Assembly: GCA_022495005.1 (NCBI GenBank)
Contig: JAGYXB010001576.1
Location: 558,001 to 622,000 of the forward strand
Direction: 5' to 3'
DNA from: Rhyacophila brunnea
Lineage: Eukaryota; Arthropoda; Insecta; Trichoptera; Rhyacophilidae
DNA: 64,000 nucleotides
Both the position numbers and the translations under genes were made by a program. The notes under the pieces are model-generated. The model was given only the letters and a program-made list of their open reading frames with translations, was not told the DNA's origin and did no database searches. Each line of letters starts with the position of its first letter. Within the stretch, counting starts at the first letter, position 1. Positions 9,721-21,475 of the stretch are shown here, in pieces.

Positions 9721-10479
9721 AATTTATTTTATATCTATATATAGATATATATACCTATATATAGATATTCATCAATATTGTACAATATTGATCCCATTGG
9801 TTGACCATAATAAATAAAATTAACATAATATGTTTAAAACTAAGTATAACCAACTATAAAGTTAACAATATGTAATATAGTAAGAAAAAAAGCTTGGAAT
9901 TAAAACATAACTTAGCCTTTCGAGTACGCTCAACTATTGTCCATGCAATCAATTTTTCGTGAACCATTTAATGCTTTGTTTATTCTCCTTAATGGTTTAT
10001 TTATTACACTAATCCATAATTTATATACCCGTAGATATTCCCATCTAGTATACATAAATAGAATAGATAATAGGCCTGTTATATCAATATCATTAGACGT
10101 TTTATGAAATCCGAGAAACCGATTCGTTCCAAAGTCGATAGTTTTTGTTTTCTTTTGTTATTCAAGTTTTCCTTTATTACTAGTCACGGCAGAAATTCAA
10201 ATAAGTTAAGATGGCGCCATGCGGTCCAGCTCATTCTCATAATAAACCGTTGCGAAGGTTTTCACTCATTTTTTTTCAGGAAAATCAGGAAACTATGAAA
10301 CGCAAATATCCAACGTGACATTTTATAACTTTAAGTTACCTAATAATTACTAATTTATTTTTATTAACTAGTTTGGTAAATTCGTGAATTATCTTTCAGA
10401 AAGTTTTGAGGTCAACTGTATACTGGGCCGTCGTCATAATAGTCATGGCTCCTCAACCAGAGGGTTGTAGCGGATCCTT
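9721..10479. other. AT-rich non-coding stretch
   Basis: Contains a TATATAGATATATATACC low-complexity block at about 9730-9760 and the short palindrome TTGTACAATATTG. No gene was found. Confidence 0.45.
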
Positions 10480-10925
10480 TTTTGAGTTGCTCCGCTCCAG
10501 CTACGCAGCTACGGGACCTAATACTTGCTCCAGCTCCGCTCCAGTTACATGTAAATTGTACGTAAAACATTTCACCGTGACACAGTTCACCGTGAGCTTT
10601 CTTATCGGAAAGAGATGACCGTTTATTATACGGTCTCCAATTTCATTAGATTCAATATGAATATTAATTCAACTTTCATAGCTAATTTTGACAAAATTCA
10701 TGAATTCAAGAATGAAAACCTAACCTAACAAATAATCCAGTATATCGGCTATTTTAAAAAATTGTTTGCTAGAACTAGATTGACTGTACGACCCGAAGAG
10801 GTTGGATGGTCTTTAATATACGGACATATATTTCCGATACAACATTTCACGGTGAAGTGTGATACGGCGAACTGCATACGTACATGTTTCCGGACACGCT
10901 CCGCTCCAGGGTCTGCTCCGCTCCG
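10480..10925. repeat. foldback-like repeat with GCTCCGCTCC runs
   Basis: GCTCCGCTCCAG-type repeats mark both edges (about 10485-10545 and 10896-10922). Just inside, ACATTTCACCGTGACACAGT is mirrored by a TTTCACGGTGAAGTGTGATA region at 10844-10865. Similar TTTCACCGTA with GTACATT occurs at 22908-22945. Probably a decayed DNA element; the ends are not exact. Confidence 0.45.
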
Positions 10926-11029
10926 AAAGTTTTAATAGATATTTTATGTATGCAAATGTTTTAAAAAATAAGTATTTTTAAAACAAGGTTTATTATTCGT
11001 CATTTTCATTATTAAAAAGTGATGTAATT

Positions 11030-11175
11030 TAGTACAGTGCGCAAGGCGCTAGCCTTTCATTCGGAGCCTCTTGATTCAAAGCCTAGGTGTTTTTTGATTG
11101 TTTTACTGATATTACTAATTACACTACTGTTATTGAGCTTTGTGGCATGTTGTATTGTTTAAAAAAAAATATATT
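11030..11175 (+). mobile_element. tRNA-Arg-like SINE copy
   Basis: The decayed head GTACAGTGCGCAAGGCGCTA is followed by a better-kept 3' half: GATTGTTTTACTGATATTAC, ACACTACTGTTATTGAGC and GGCATGTTGTATTGTTTAAA. It matches the copies at 6640/9000 and 25616. Confidence 0.65.
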
Positions 11176-11353
11176 ATATAGAGAAGAATAATATAAGTAG
11201 TAGATTTGGACATCTACCGCGCTCCGATGATGAGCAATGATCCTGGAAAATTATTTTGAGTACCGATTATATACGCAAACACGAATGACTAGCTATATGA
11301 AATACATTTACTTGTATTATTCACACTAATGATATCTGACATGTAAACAGACC

Positions 11354-11729
11354 TTAAGAGTCCTTCAGTGAAACGGCAAATAATTTTCAACTATAGGTGC
11401 GACGAAATTTCGGACTGGCTGCCAATCGGAGAGCGATAGTCGATCTATGAAGACGTCAATTTGTTTTGTGATGGCGCCGGGGGAATTAATTCTTAAATCG
11501 TGTAAAGATGACCAAAAAACGTTACCCATTTACTTGAAAAAGAAAACATGCCAATGAATATATTATTATTATTTTTACTACTAATAAAACAATACACATA
11601 ACATTAATTGGACGCATGTTGAATTTTTATGACAAATTATGTTTTATTCTGCACGCGTCGTTTGCACAATCTTCGCGTCGCGTCGTCACGATCGTTTTAG
11701 ACCGTGCCCCAGCTGAAGTATAGCCTTAA
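11354..11729 (-). mobile_element. TTAA-flanked MITE family, copy B
   Basis: TTAA at 11354-11357 and 11726-11729. The minus strand begins GGCTATACTTCAGCTGGGGC and ends in CGTTTCACTGAAGGACTC. Confidence 0.75.
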
Positions 11730-11875
11730 TAATAATTGAATTCTAGTGCCATATCAATAAATAAAAATATTCGAATAATAAGACTCTGTAGGTACCTATA
11801 AATACTGTATCCGTGATTCGCTTATCTATTCGGATAACCACTGATAACGTAGCCATTGATATAAAGGGCGGACGT

Positions 11876-12563
11876 GCTCAGCGTGGGTCAAAATGGAACG
11901 TTTTTTCTATTTTCAAAGCATGATCCTGGACATATCCTAAACGTTGTAGATAATCTATTTATATAATTTTGAAGCTTTATATTTATTTTAAATATTTAAT
12001 GACTGCATAAAGTATTTTTATTACATAAAATAGTATTCTTTTAAGCCTCTCGCTCTAATGTTTTAGAATATAGTCATATTTCAGTACATAAATGTGCAGT
12101 GGTGTTAAGATTTTTTGCATTTATTAATTTTTAAACGGATTTACAAAACCATCAATATAATTTATATTGACATTATTATAGTGAAATATTTACGATAAAA
12201 AATTATATTGTTAATCTCTGTGATCCCAAATTTGACAAGAAATTAGGCATTTTATTATTCAAAAAATGGGCAAGATTAACACATTTGAAGATAATTCTAA
12301 AGATACTAATTATAAGCTATGTCTTTGACTATTCAAGTATGATAAACATCCTACGAATAATGATTGCTTTGTAATAATTATTGACCTAAGGCTAAGGTAG
12401 TGTTTTTTTTTGAAATACGCCATTTCTTTTGGCATTCCCCAGTGGTTAAGCTACAACATACGGCCGTAGCCATAAATTGACAAACTATAATTGAAGTAGG
12501 ACGTAAAATGATGTTAACGCGCGTGTTTGAACATGTACCTAACCGATTTTTTTTTTAAACGGT
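11876..12563 (+). mobile_element. single arm of the GGGCGGAC palindromic element
   Basis: Matches the left half of the palindrome at 35049-36384 from GGGCGGACGTGCTCAGCGTG through GTTAACGCGCGTGTTTGAAC to the central CCTAACCGATTTTTT and AAACGGT, then stops. It has no matching second arm and no TTAA on its left. Confidence 0.75.
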
Positions 12564-12614
12564 GTTTATTATATCTGATACATGCATAGCTTTCGGCGTC
12601 AATTCTATTTAACG

Positions 12615-13035
12615 CAGGGGTAGTCAAACTTTTTATACCTACCGCCCACTTTTGTATCTCTGCTAATAGTAAAATTTTCTAACCGCCCACCGGTTCCACA
12701 GTAATGATGATTTATAAAGTAGGGAAGTAAGATTACTTTATAAAATTTATAAAGCAGAGTTACAGCAAGTTAAAGCATATAATAATAATTACTTACCAAA
12801 TACTTTATGTCAGACTTTCGCTAGGTTTGACAGAATAAATCTTTATAAAACAACTTACTGTAGTTAAATCTATCTTTTTATTTATACTTTGCATACATAG
12901 AAGCATGAAGTCTTACAAAATTACATTTAATTAATTAAATTATTAATGAGATCCTTGAGGCCGATGTCTCTACCGCCCACCATGAAAGCTGGAATGCCCA
13001 CTAGTGGGTGGTAGGGACCAGGTTGACTACCCCTG
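12615..13035. mobile_element. hAT-type MITE with perfect 8-bp target duplication
   Basis: Starts CAGGGGTAGTCAAAC and ends GTTGACTACCCCTG, with ATTTAACG directly repeated at 12607-12614 and 13036-13043. A CAGGG-type end and an 8-bp duplication are diagnostic of hAT elements. It is 421 bp and non-coding. Subterminal ACCGCCCAC motifs recur at both ends. Confidence 0.9.
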
Positions 13036-13043
13036 ATTTAACG

Positions 13044-13669
13044 TAACGTCGACATTATATTATAATATTTACATGTGTACCTTAAATTCAATAACAAAAG
13101 GGGGGCATTTATGTATTAATAAAATATCACCATAAAGCTTTCTATTGTCATCCCTGGTACATTCTCGAAATTAAGTATTATAATATAATATTATTATCAG
13201 GTACCTACCGACTATCACGACGTCGGATAATGGTTGATAAAATTTCAATTATTAACATTTAACAAGGTTATAAAAAATAACCACCCCTTTGGATGAAACT
13301 TTAGTTTCATTCTATATTCTGGGAGTGTCATTTAAGCCAAGTTTCGCGGGCAAAGAAAAATTCAAAATTCTCACCGCCTGTTTTCGTTCGTATTTTGAAG
13401 TTTGCAGGAAATGCTTCTATGCTTTCATTTTTGCGCCATAAAAATACATTCAGTGGAAAATAAATAACTGAAAATGGCGGCAAGGGCGCTTTCTGCTTTC
13501 GCTTTCATATAAGTAGGCACCTCGTTTATTATATCTGTTTATTTTACATACCAGTGAACTAGTATTTCATCACTGAACGTTTGTTTTGGTTAGTATAATA
13601 TTATTAATAAAGAAGGGAAACATCATCTTGATATCCATAATAATTTCATCACCAGCATAATTGAATAAA
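13044..13669. other. AT-rich non-coding stretch
   Basis: No gene recognised. A less AT-rich block at about 13330-13500 has no credible frame. Confidence 0.4.
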
Positions 13670-14125
13670 TAATTACAAGATAAAAGGAACTTTTTGTATA
13701 CATTTTTTTAAATTTTCTGTTCAATTATTATGCTCAATATAATCAAACTTGTACTTGATATGAAGTAAATAAAAAAACAAACAAATATAGAATACTGAAA
13801 TGTCATTTTGATTTCCTTAGTAACGCACGTATATTAATAATTTAGTTGCTAGGACCACCCCTTTAGCAACCAATAATAGTGGGTTGAATTACGGATCTCT
13901 TCCGAAATAACTTTTCATACAAAACATAATTATCTGAAAATGAATTCAATTCTACTTAAAGATTGCTAAAAGTATTAAAAGAAAGCATTGGCATTGTGTT
14001 CTGATTTATTCTAAAAGTTTCAAATGTCTAGCTAGTCGGGAAGTTAGTTAAAAACCGATTGCAAGATTTGTACTGAATAAACAACCACCTGAAAAATAAG
14101 AATACGAGCTAATAAAAATGTTGTA
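13670..14125 (-). mobile_element. MITE with TACAACGTTTTTA ends, copy 3
   Basis: Reverse orientation: TACAACATTTTTATTAGCTC at its minus-strand start (14125), the same interior as copies 1 and 2, and AAAAAGTTCCTTTTATCTTG near 13690-13671. Confidence 0.65.
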
Positions 14126-14391
14126 AAATCGAGGTGACCAAGCCATAATAACATTAAGGGACATGTTGGCGAAAATATATTTATTGTTTAAAGGCGATTA
14201 AATTGTTTAAAATATCATCTTCAGACTCCGAAAAATGAAAAATACGTCAGCATACGTTATTCTATGGCGAGGTTACAACTATTTTTTTGTAGGGTAAATG
14301 GAAAATGTATGGCGAATCCAAAATAAGTACCCTACACAACAGCCCTCGAATTTTTATGAACCGGAATGATTGCACTTAACAGAGGTTGCGT

Positions 14392-14515
14392 AGCCTAGAA
14401 AGCAACTCCCGTGGCCCTGTGAGTAAGGCACTAACTTATCATCTGGGGCTCACGGTTTGTTTCACTTTTACTACTGCAATACTGTTGTAGTTTGTTTTTA
14501 ATATTAAAAAAAATA
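14392..14515 (+). repeat. SINE-like tRNA-derived repeat, decayed
   Basis: GTGGCCCTGTGAGTAAGGCA resembles an A-box region and GGTTTGTTTC a decayed B-box. The T-rich, TACTACTGCAATACTGTTG-like tail resembles the SINE copies at 11030 and 25616. Confidence 0.4.
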
Positions 14516-14737
14516 AACTAAATCATTTTGGTTATCGATATATTCTACTTGTGTGAATGTGAGTTTACACACACGTTGTTTTATAGATTTATAAATCAGG
14601 GTACATTTAGCTCATCCAGTGGACTACTTTATAATTATATACCTACATTTTTTATATGTATAAGTATATTATTATTGTTATTTTAACATATGTATTACTT
14701 TTTCTCGCGTATAATATAAAGTACTATTCTCAAAATT

Positions 14738-15145
14738 GAAGGGGTGATTGCAAGACAAAGATATGCCACAGAAACATAGTTTGGAAATATGAGAAATTTA
14801 ATGTTCTTGTTCGTTCACTATTGTAACAGGAAAAATTACTATCCTCATTAAAATGTTCGATATATCTCACATCTAATTATTCTGTTTGGAGCAGAAGGCG
14901 TGGATGACTGACCGATATTAATTTTGACTGGCATGGCATATCATATTATTATTGTTATAACCATTTTTATAGCAAAATTTGAATTTGTAAGAACTACACA
15001 TTGGTCATAATTATTGAGACATCTGTGTGTATTTTTTTTTAAGTGTATTAAGTAAAACGTGAGTGTATGCCCTGGGAATTGGTTTTATTAAAAATCAACA
15101 AATTCATAATTATCTGGCATATCATTGTCTTGCGATAACCCCTTC
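14738..15145. mobile_element. MITE with GAAGGGGT inverted ends
   Basis: GAAGGGGTGATTGCAAGACA at 14738 is answered at 15115-15145 by the reverse complement of GAAGGGGTTATCGCAAGACA. AATT flanks both sides and may be the target duplication. AT-rich interior, non-coding. Confidence 0.65.
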
Positions 15146-15649
15146 AATTCTCTCATTTACTACAATACCGATTTCATCATTATGACATCTAAATTTAAAA
15201 AAAAGTGTGGCAACAGTTCAAAAATTAAATAGAATAACTAACGAAATTAGGTTCTTGGTATTTCTAAATACCGTGTCTTTCTACCAAGAAATAACAGTGA
15301 CAAATTATAATATTATTTATCTGTTTTCGTTGTTTCACTTGTTTTTCTGTAATATAATAATTCATTTCATATTGACAACGTCCTGCACTAGAGGACATCG
15401 AAATAAACAAATGAATGTAATCGAATAAACCAAATCGTACAACATATTCAGTTCTTGAAGTCATTAAATTCGAATTCATAGCCAATGAAAAGAGTTGAAC
15501 CGTTAGATTTTTCTTTTTATATATTCCTGAATAATAGAGTAATCATAAGGTAAACAACAAATTTAAAAATTAAAACATAACAAAGCTTTTCGTCTTTTTT
15601 CTATGTTGTTAACGGCTGTCAATTTTCTTTGAACTGTCACTGCAAATAA
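15146..15649. other. AT-rich non-coding stretch
   Basis: Only short, compositionally biased frames. No gene or repeat was recognised. Confidence 0.45.
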
Positions 15650-16016
15650 TTAGCTCTTCAATGAAACGGAAAATAATTTTCAACAGTAGGTGCGACGAAA
15701 TTTCTCACTAGTCGCCAATCGTAGACAGATGGTCGAGGTGTTCGCACGTCGATTTGTTTTGTCATGGCGTCGGATGAAAATATTCTTAAATCGTGTAAAG
15801 ATGACTAAAAAACTTTACGTATGTACTTAAAAAAGAAAACAAGTCAATGAATATACTATTATTATTAGTAATATAACAATGAACATAACATTAAATGGAC
15901 GCATGTTGGATTTTTATGACAAATTATATTTCGTTCGGCACGCGTCATTTGGACAATCCGCGCATCGCCTAGCCACGATATTTTTAGACCATGCCTCAAC
16001 TGAAGTATAGCCTTAA
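15650..16016 (-). mobile_element. TTAA-flanked MITE family, copy C
   Basis: TTAA at 16013-16016; the other end has decayed to TTAG (about 15650). The minus strand reads GGCTATACTTCAGTTGAGGC to a TTTCATTGAAGAGC end. Confidence 0.7.
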
Positions 16017-16929
16017 ATAAAACATTTTAATTAGGTATATCGCATGATAATCTATCTATACATAATACGGACGTGCTATGTTTTGTGGCTATTAATCTTT
16101 GAAGATTGAATGGAAATATATACTAAAATACACTAATTATATATAGGTAAATAACTTCTTAAAATCCAGTTAATTATTGCCATTGTAAAACATCTAAAAA
16201 GTATTTTAAAAATAAGTAAAAATATCATTTAAAGTAACCTACCCTTCTTTATGTGGGATCCAAGTAATATAACTTGTTGCGCTTTTCCGAGATATGCTAG
16301 GAAAACAATTCTCTTGTTTAGTACACTCATATATTTAAAATAAATTAAAATATTGTTTATTTAACTGTTAAATATCACTTAGAATGTATTATTTGTTAAT
16401 TCTGGTGAAATTAATCGATATTTTATGTGAAAAATGACACAAAATGGGCGTTGAAACTTCGATATTTTGAAGGGCAAGCCGGCGCGCGTCCTGCCAGCAC
16501 AGTGTGCTTTTGACAACTGAAAGCTCAGACTGAATCTACGGGTTTGGGAAGACGTGTGTAAATGTGCAACCACCCCGTGAATGACTTGGAAAAATTATAA
16601 TGCAGAAAATAATGACTTTTAATTTAAACTTTTGAACTTTTTGCAGAAATTATTTTTTACAAAATGTTTTTAATGGTTTACGAAAATTAAGGGTGACATA
16701 ACTAATTCTAACAAGAAGAAATAAGATCGGAAGTAAATATTATGTTAATTAATTACTTGATTTATTCTAGAATGTCGCATTCTCAAATCTTGTAAATTAT
16801 TCGTTGAATAAAAAAGGTAATTAATTAAAAATTATTAGCAAGTTCAAGTAAGCTACAATAATAAAATATCTTGGAGTGATCCGTGACGTCGGTTAGTAAT
16901 TAAAGTAATACCTACTTTTATTTAAAATA
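16017..16929. other. AT-rich non-coding stretch
   Basis: Includes a block at 16770-16820 (ATTATTCGTTGAATAAAAAA) that recurs inverted at 19915-19950. No supported gene. Confidence 0.4.
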
Positions 16930-17150
16930 AAAAACCGATAGCCAATCGTAGCTCAATTTGGAAAGCACTTCCGAGAGTTTTATAAGAGCCAATAGTTAAA
17001 ATTTGTCGTAATGAGTATGGCAAATTAGCATAGTGGTCTATGTACGTGGGCACTATACCCGAGAGATGCAGGTTCGATTCCTGCGGGGTGTTTTACTTTT
17101 TTCTATTGGTTATTCTTAATACATTTTCTCAGAAGTGATTTCAAAATTAA
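16930..17150 (+). mobile_element. tRNA-derived SINE, third type
   Basis: At 17022-17095 a tRNA-like head has a perfect T-arm, GCAGG/CCTGC around TTCGATT, and an A-box-like TTAGCATAGTGGTC. Just upstream (16945-16980) TAGCTCAATTTGGAAAGCAC resembles a second tRNA D-arm. The 3' part TTTTTTCTATTGGTTAT to CTCAGAAGTG recurs inverted at 19985-20040. Confidence 0.6.
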
Positions 17151-17383
17151 ATATTATGTATTTAAAAATGATAAATTGAAAATTAAAATTTAGTGGACAT
17201 AACAATTTAGACACATCTACAAACGGGTGGTGAATGTGTATTTACTATTTAGAGTTAATACCATATGCATTTGCCAGGGCTTTACTGAGATGTAAAAAAA
17301 ACATGGGCTCATTTCATTTCATAGAATTGACATCCAGATTACCGAGACGTAGGTGCTGAACTCTAAAGTATACACGATGATAC

Positions 17384-17743
17384 CGCAGCTGAGGCATGGT
17401 CTAAAAAGATCGTGACTAGGCGATGCGCTAATTGTGCAAATGACGCGAGCCGATCGAAATATAATTTGTCTTAAAAATTCAACGTGCGTCCTTTTAATGT
17501 TATGTTTATTATTATATTCGTACTAATAATAGTATATTCATTGACATGTTTTCTTTTTCAAGTACATGCGGAACGTTTTTTAGTCATCTTTACATGATTT
17601 AAGAATATATTCCTCCAACGCCATCACAAAACAAATTGACGTGCTCACACCTCGACTGTCAGTCTCCGATTGGCGACGACTGCGAAATTTCGTTCCACAT
17701 ACTGTTGAAAATTATTTGCCGTTTCACTTATGTACGCTCTTAA
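17384..17743 (+). mobile_element. TTAA-flanked MITE family, copy D
   Basis: CAGCTGAGGCATGGTCTAAA at the start, and GTTTCACTTATGTACGCTC then TTAA at 17740-17743. The left TTAA is lost. Confidence 0.7.
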
Positions 17744-18809
17744 TCAATTACGATGGGAAGACTGCGCTGGGTATGTCATATGAACTGACGTTAAAGTTCC
17801 CACCACCACCCATCATATATGCATAGCTGTGGATATGCACGACCGCTTTCCATAACGCTTTAAACGTGTCTGAAAGAAGTGATAACTGTATGATCGACAG
17901 TGAATCGGTGAAAAGATTAATGTCGAATCCAATGATGAGAGCAAGAGACGAATTTGGCCTAAAATTCGTTGGCTATATGGAGCTACCAATAAAAACCTTT
18001 AACTTGGGGTAACAAATTGAAAACCGACCATTTTTGATAGACAGGGTGAGATAGTGTTGTTAGAGGATACCAGGACCCGTTGTCAAACTCCTAATTAACT
18101 AAACCTATATAATCATACGGCGATAGCAAGAAAAAAATACCGGTAAACATAATCACAGAACTAATCGCATAAAAAGTCATAATGGAACCGGGAAGACATC
18201 AATCCACTCAACAGCTTTCAATTCGGCCTACTGTATGGACCGTGGTCTAAATCTCACCACACTCGCGAAATGGAGACACTTTCAAGCCTCACGTATGCAT
18301 TAAGCCAGCGCCATCTTTAGATTAATAAAGCCTGAGCATATCTTTTTACACAAGCAACGAGTGGTCCACTGTTCAGCTGTCAAAATCAGATTCCATATTG
18401 CTTGATATATTTCAAATTGAATTATAAAAAATTCTCAAATCAAATATATTAATGAATTATAAATAATATGCATTCCTGTTATTCATCAGCTGTCAAATTC
18501 AGACTAGTCCTATACACAAAACCGCTGGTAATATCGTTTTCTAAAAAATATGTAGAATTGGTCTGTGCATTACATTTGTAGAAGGTGTGTTAATGTTAGT
18601 GTATTATTTATCATGTAACTTATATATTGAAATCAAACCATTCCCTGTGTGAACACGACAGACGCGTCAGTATGAGCACTCTATAGATTATAGAACAATG
18701 ACAGGCAATGACAGGTCATCCATAGACAACAACGGGACGGGCGAAAAAAGTAGGACCAGTCGTTGTGAATGTATCGGCATTCTACTTGAGTCGGCAATGA
18801 TTAAGCACA
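17744..18809. other. non-coding stretch
   Basis: Moderate composition with only short frames. No family was recognised. Confidence 0.4.
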
Positions 18810-19375
18810 AGAGGGGTGTATTTTCAAACTTATTCCACTTTAACAAATTTTTGGCAAACGCCAAAAAAACTATTTACGGTGTTGATGTTACATAAATGTT
18901 TTTGGTATTGGAATAAGTTACTTTTGTAACTAACGCCGATTTTGAAGTTGAATTTTCTACTGGATTGAATACTATTAGGTTCTTCTATACAAAAAATACT
19001 TGTGTAAATGTGCCGCAGAGGTGGACATGAGATTTTACAACTTTCTTTTTAGACCAAACCAAACCTAACCTACCCCAACCTAATATTACCTCATATAATC
19101 TTAGTGTGTGATAATGGTGTATCAAAATGTATGACAATTTCAAATTTTCAATTAACGATTATTGGATCGAAAAGCCGATGCGCCGACAGAAAAGGGTATT
19201 TATTATAATTGTCTACATGGAATAAACTGTTTTCGTAAAAAAAAATTAAAAGCTCGTGTCCACCTCTGCGGCACAATTACTAATACTTGTTCGAAAATTT
19301 TACCTCATTCATAACTAATTTTCGTCAAGTAGTGGAATAAGTTCACTTTGAAAATACATCCCTCCGTGTAATGTC
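18810..19375. mobile_element. foldback element with two nested inverted pairs
   Basis: Outer ends are GGGTGTATTTTCAAACTTAT and its inverted counterpart (GTTCACTTTGAAAATACATC). An inner pair, TGTGCCGCAGAGGTGGACAT at about 19008 and CGTGTCCACCTCTGCGGCAC at about 19255, brackets the loop. Non-coding. Confidence 0.6.
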
Positions 19376-19899
19376 AGTTTCAGACACACACTATATTTAG
19401 GTGGAAGCCTAAAGCCAGGAAGCTCGAGCAGTGGATCATCAATTAGAAGGTAGTTCCTCACGACGATGCTAGCCAGTCACGTCGCCAGGCATCCTCCTGC
19501 TCTCTCTTAGCATGCAGCAATAAAATTTATCTCTCAAATTCAAAAAGAATATCTCAAGCGAATGCGTTTGTTTTCTTATGTAGACGTTATGTCATAAAAA
19601 AGCGGGATTTGGGTAATGTGATTACTTTAATAATATACGTGGCTGCATTAGTTGTATGTCGATATGACTATTCCGGAACGGATGATGATAATGCACAAAG
19701 AAAGAAACATATTACAATCCTAAAACAAGTTTTCTACACAATGAACTGCCGTTATGTATATAACATAGATGATCAATAATAAGATACATCGTATTAATTT
19801 GTATATGACTACAGATTCAATAACGCTAAAAGAATTATTATAGAATCCGCCATCAAGTGTTGTAATTCAAAAAAAACACATAACTCCCTCTATAAATAA
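19376..19899. other. non-coding stretch with a small LINE-like scrap
   Basis: GAAGCCTAAAGCCAGGAAGC at about 19403-19424 also occurs inverted near 32034-32056, beside LINE A copy 2, so it may derive from a shared repeat. Nothing else was recognised. Confidence 0.35.
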
Positions 19900-20060
19900 C
19901 TATTTAATTAAACTGTTTTTTTATTCAACGAATAATTCACATGGCTTAAGAATGTAACATTCTTTTTATTGAACATACATAATGTGAAAACACTTCTGAG
20001 AAATATAATATAACCAATAGAAAAAATCTTTTTTGAACAAAATTACGACATACAGTTCGA
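19900..20060 (-). repeat. inverted relative of the SINE at 16930
   Basis: The minus strand carries TTTTTTCTATTGGTTATATT, CTCAGAAGTG and ATTATTCGTTGAATAAAAAA, all shared with 16770-17140. No tRNA-like head is present. Confidence 0.5.
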
Positions 20061-20065
20061 GGGTA

Positions 20066-20463
20066 TACTGACAGAAAGCATTATCTCATTAAAACAAGTT
20101 CTGAGATAATCGCAAAAAGGACTTTAATTTTTTTTCAAAGCGTTCGCCTATATAGATTTTTTTATGATTTAAAAACATTTTTTCTAGATTATAAAGACTA
20201 ACTTTTATGGCAAACACAATAGGTATACAACATGTTACAAGTCCTGTATTTTGTATACGCAGAACGCATTAGGTCATTATCATGCTTTCTATCAGAATAA
20301 AAAATAACAATATGATTTAATAATGTTTCTATTTTCTCACCATTATATCCTATGCCTTTGTGCGTTTTACCAGGACGTAGAGCGTAAAATTGTATACATT
20401 TTGGCATTTAAAACAGAAAAACAGCAAAAACTGAAATAATGCGTTCTGTCAGTATAACCTCGC
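20066..20463. mobile_element. MITE with CGAGG-TATACTGACAGAA ends
   Basis: CGAGGGTATACTGACAGAAA at the left end and CGAGGTTATACTGACAGAAC (read inward) at the right end form an approximately 32-bp inverted repeat. It has a 398-bp AT-rich interior and lies directly beside the SINE-related block. Non-coding. Confidence 0.7.
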
Positions 20464-21224
20464 AGTCTAAAATTATATACCGTCAACCGTCTATCATTTT
20501 AGATATTTTGTAGATAGAATAATATTTTTTATCGATTATGGCAGGGTTTAATGAATTTAAAAAAACTAACCAACACCATATAACGTAATATTATGTATTG
20601 TCAATTCGACGAAAACATATAAGTATGACTAAAAAGTGTTCACTATGTTTGTCAGATCGCCCGTAGCATACGTAGGTACTATTATGGTTTGGTTTAGGCA
20701 GGGTTTAATTGAATTTTAAAAACTAACCAGCACCACCTGCTAATTGTATTCTTAGTTCAATGAATAAGTATGACTGGCAAAATTAAGTGTGCACTATTAA
20801 TTTATGTCGAATCTTAACAGCCTACCCTTCGCCACTGATATATAATATTATAATATAATCCCGTACACTATAAAAAATTCTGCGAAAACCACTGAACCGA
20901 TTTCGGTGGTTCATGGCTTTAATAAAATCTCTGTGTCTCAAAAAAGAGTGCAAACACAAAATAATATTTATTATAAAAAAAACTCACAGCTAACAGAGCG
21001 AACAATATCAAGATAATACATTTACACACACTAAGATCATAATAATTATAAGCTTAGATATAACATCTAGAATCTAGATTGAGGGTATTGCCCTAACAAA
21101 CCACTGGTATATAATTCATCGGGTTGCTATGATTTCCATGCAGTGACGACCCGTGTAGGCAGATTGAGCGTCGCTTGGGCGGCAGTTACTCGAAGGGCGG
21201 CAAATCGAGGAGAATAAACTTAGT
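20464..21224. other. AT-rich non-coding stretch
   Basis: Two diverged copies of a GGCAGGGTTTAAT..AACTAACCA block (20540-20580 and 20698-20735) suggest an old local duplication. No gene. Confidence 0.35.
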
Positions 21225-21475
21225 AATTGTACACCCATGATGGCCGCGTGGCTTAAGCGCCGGTCTATAGTGTCGAGGGTCTCAGGTTCGAATCCTGGGT
21301 CTGGCAAGTACACATATTGTTTTTCGATTTGTGTATGACTCAGAGTATGGACCTAATAGATTGAGCAAGTGGCTGACATCCATTTCTCGTAAAAATAAAA
21401 TCTGTTAATACAAACCTCCACGCTTTGGAGGCCCATATGATTCTATTAGGATCGGACATGGTCGAAAAGAAAGAA
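21225..21475 (+). mobile_element. tRNA-Leu/Ser-type SINE, intact copy
   Basis: Head GATGGCCGCGTGGCTTAAGC, B-box GGTTCGAATCC, body through TGGCTGACATCCATTTCTCG, and a tail CGGACATGGTCGAAAAGAAA. This is the uninterrupted version of the copy at 4812-5348. Confidence 0.75.
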
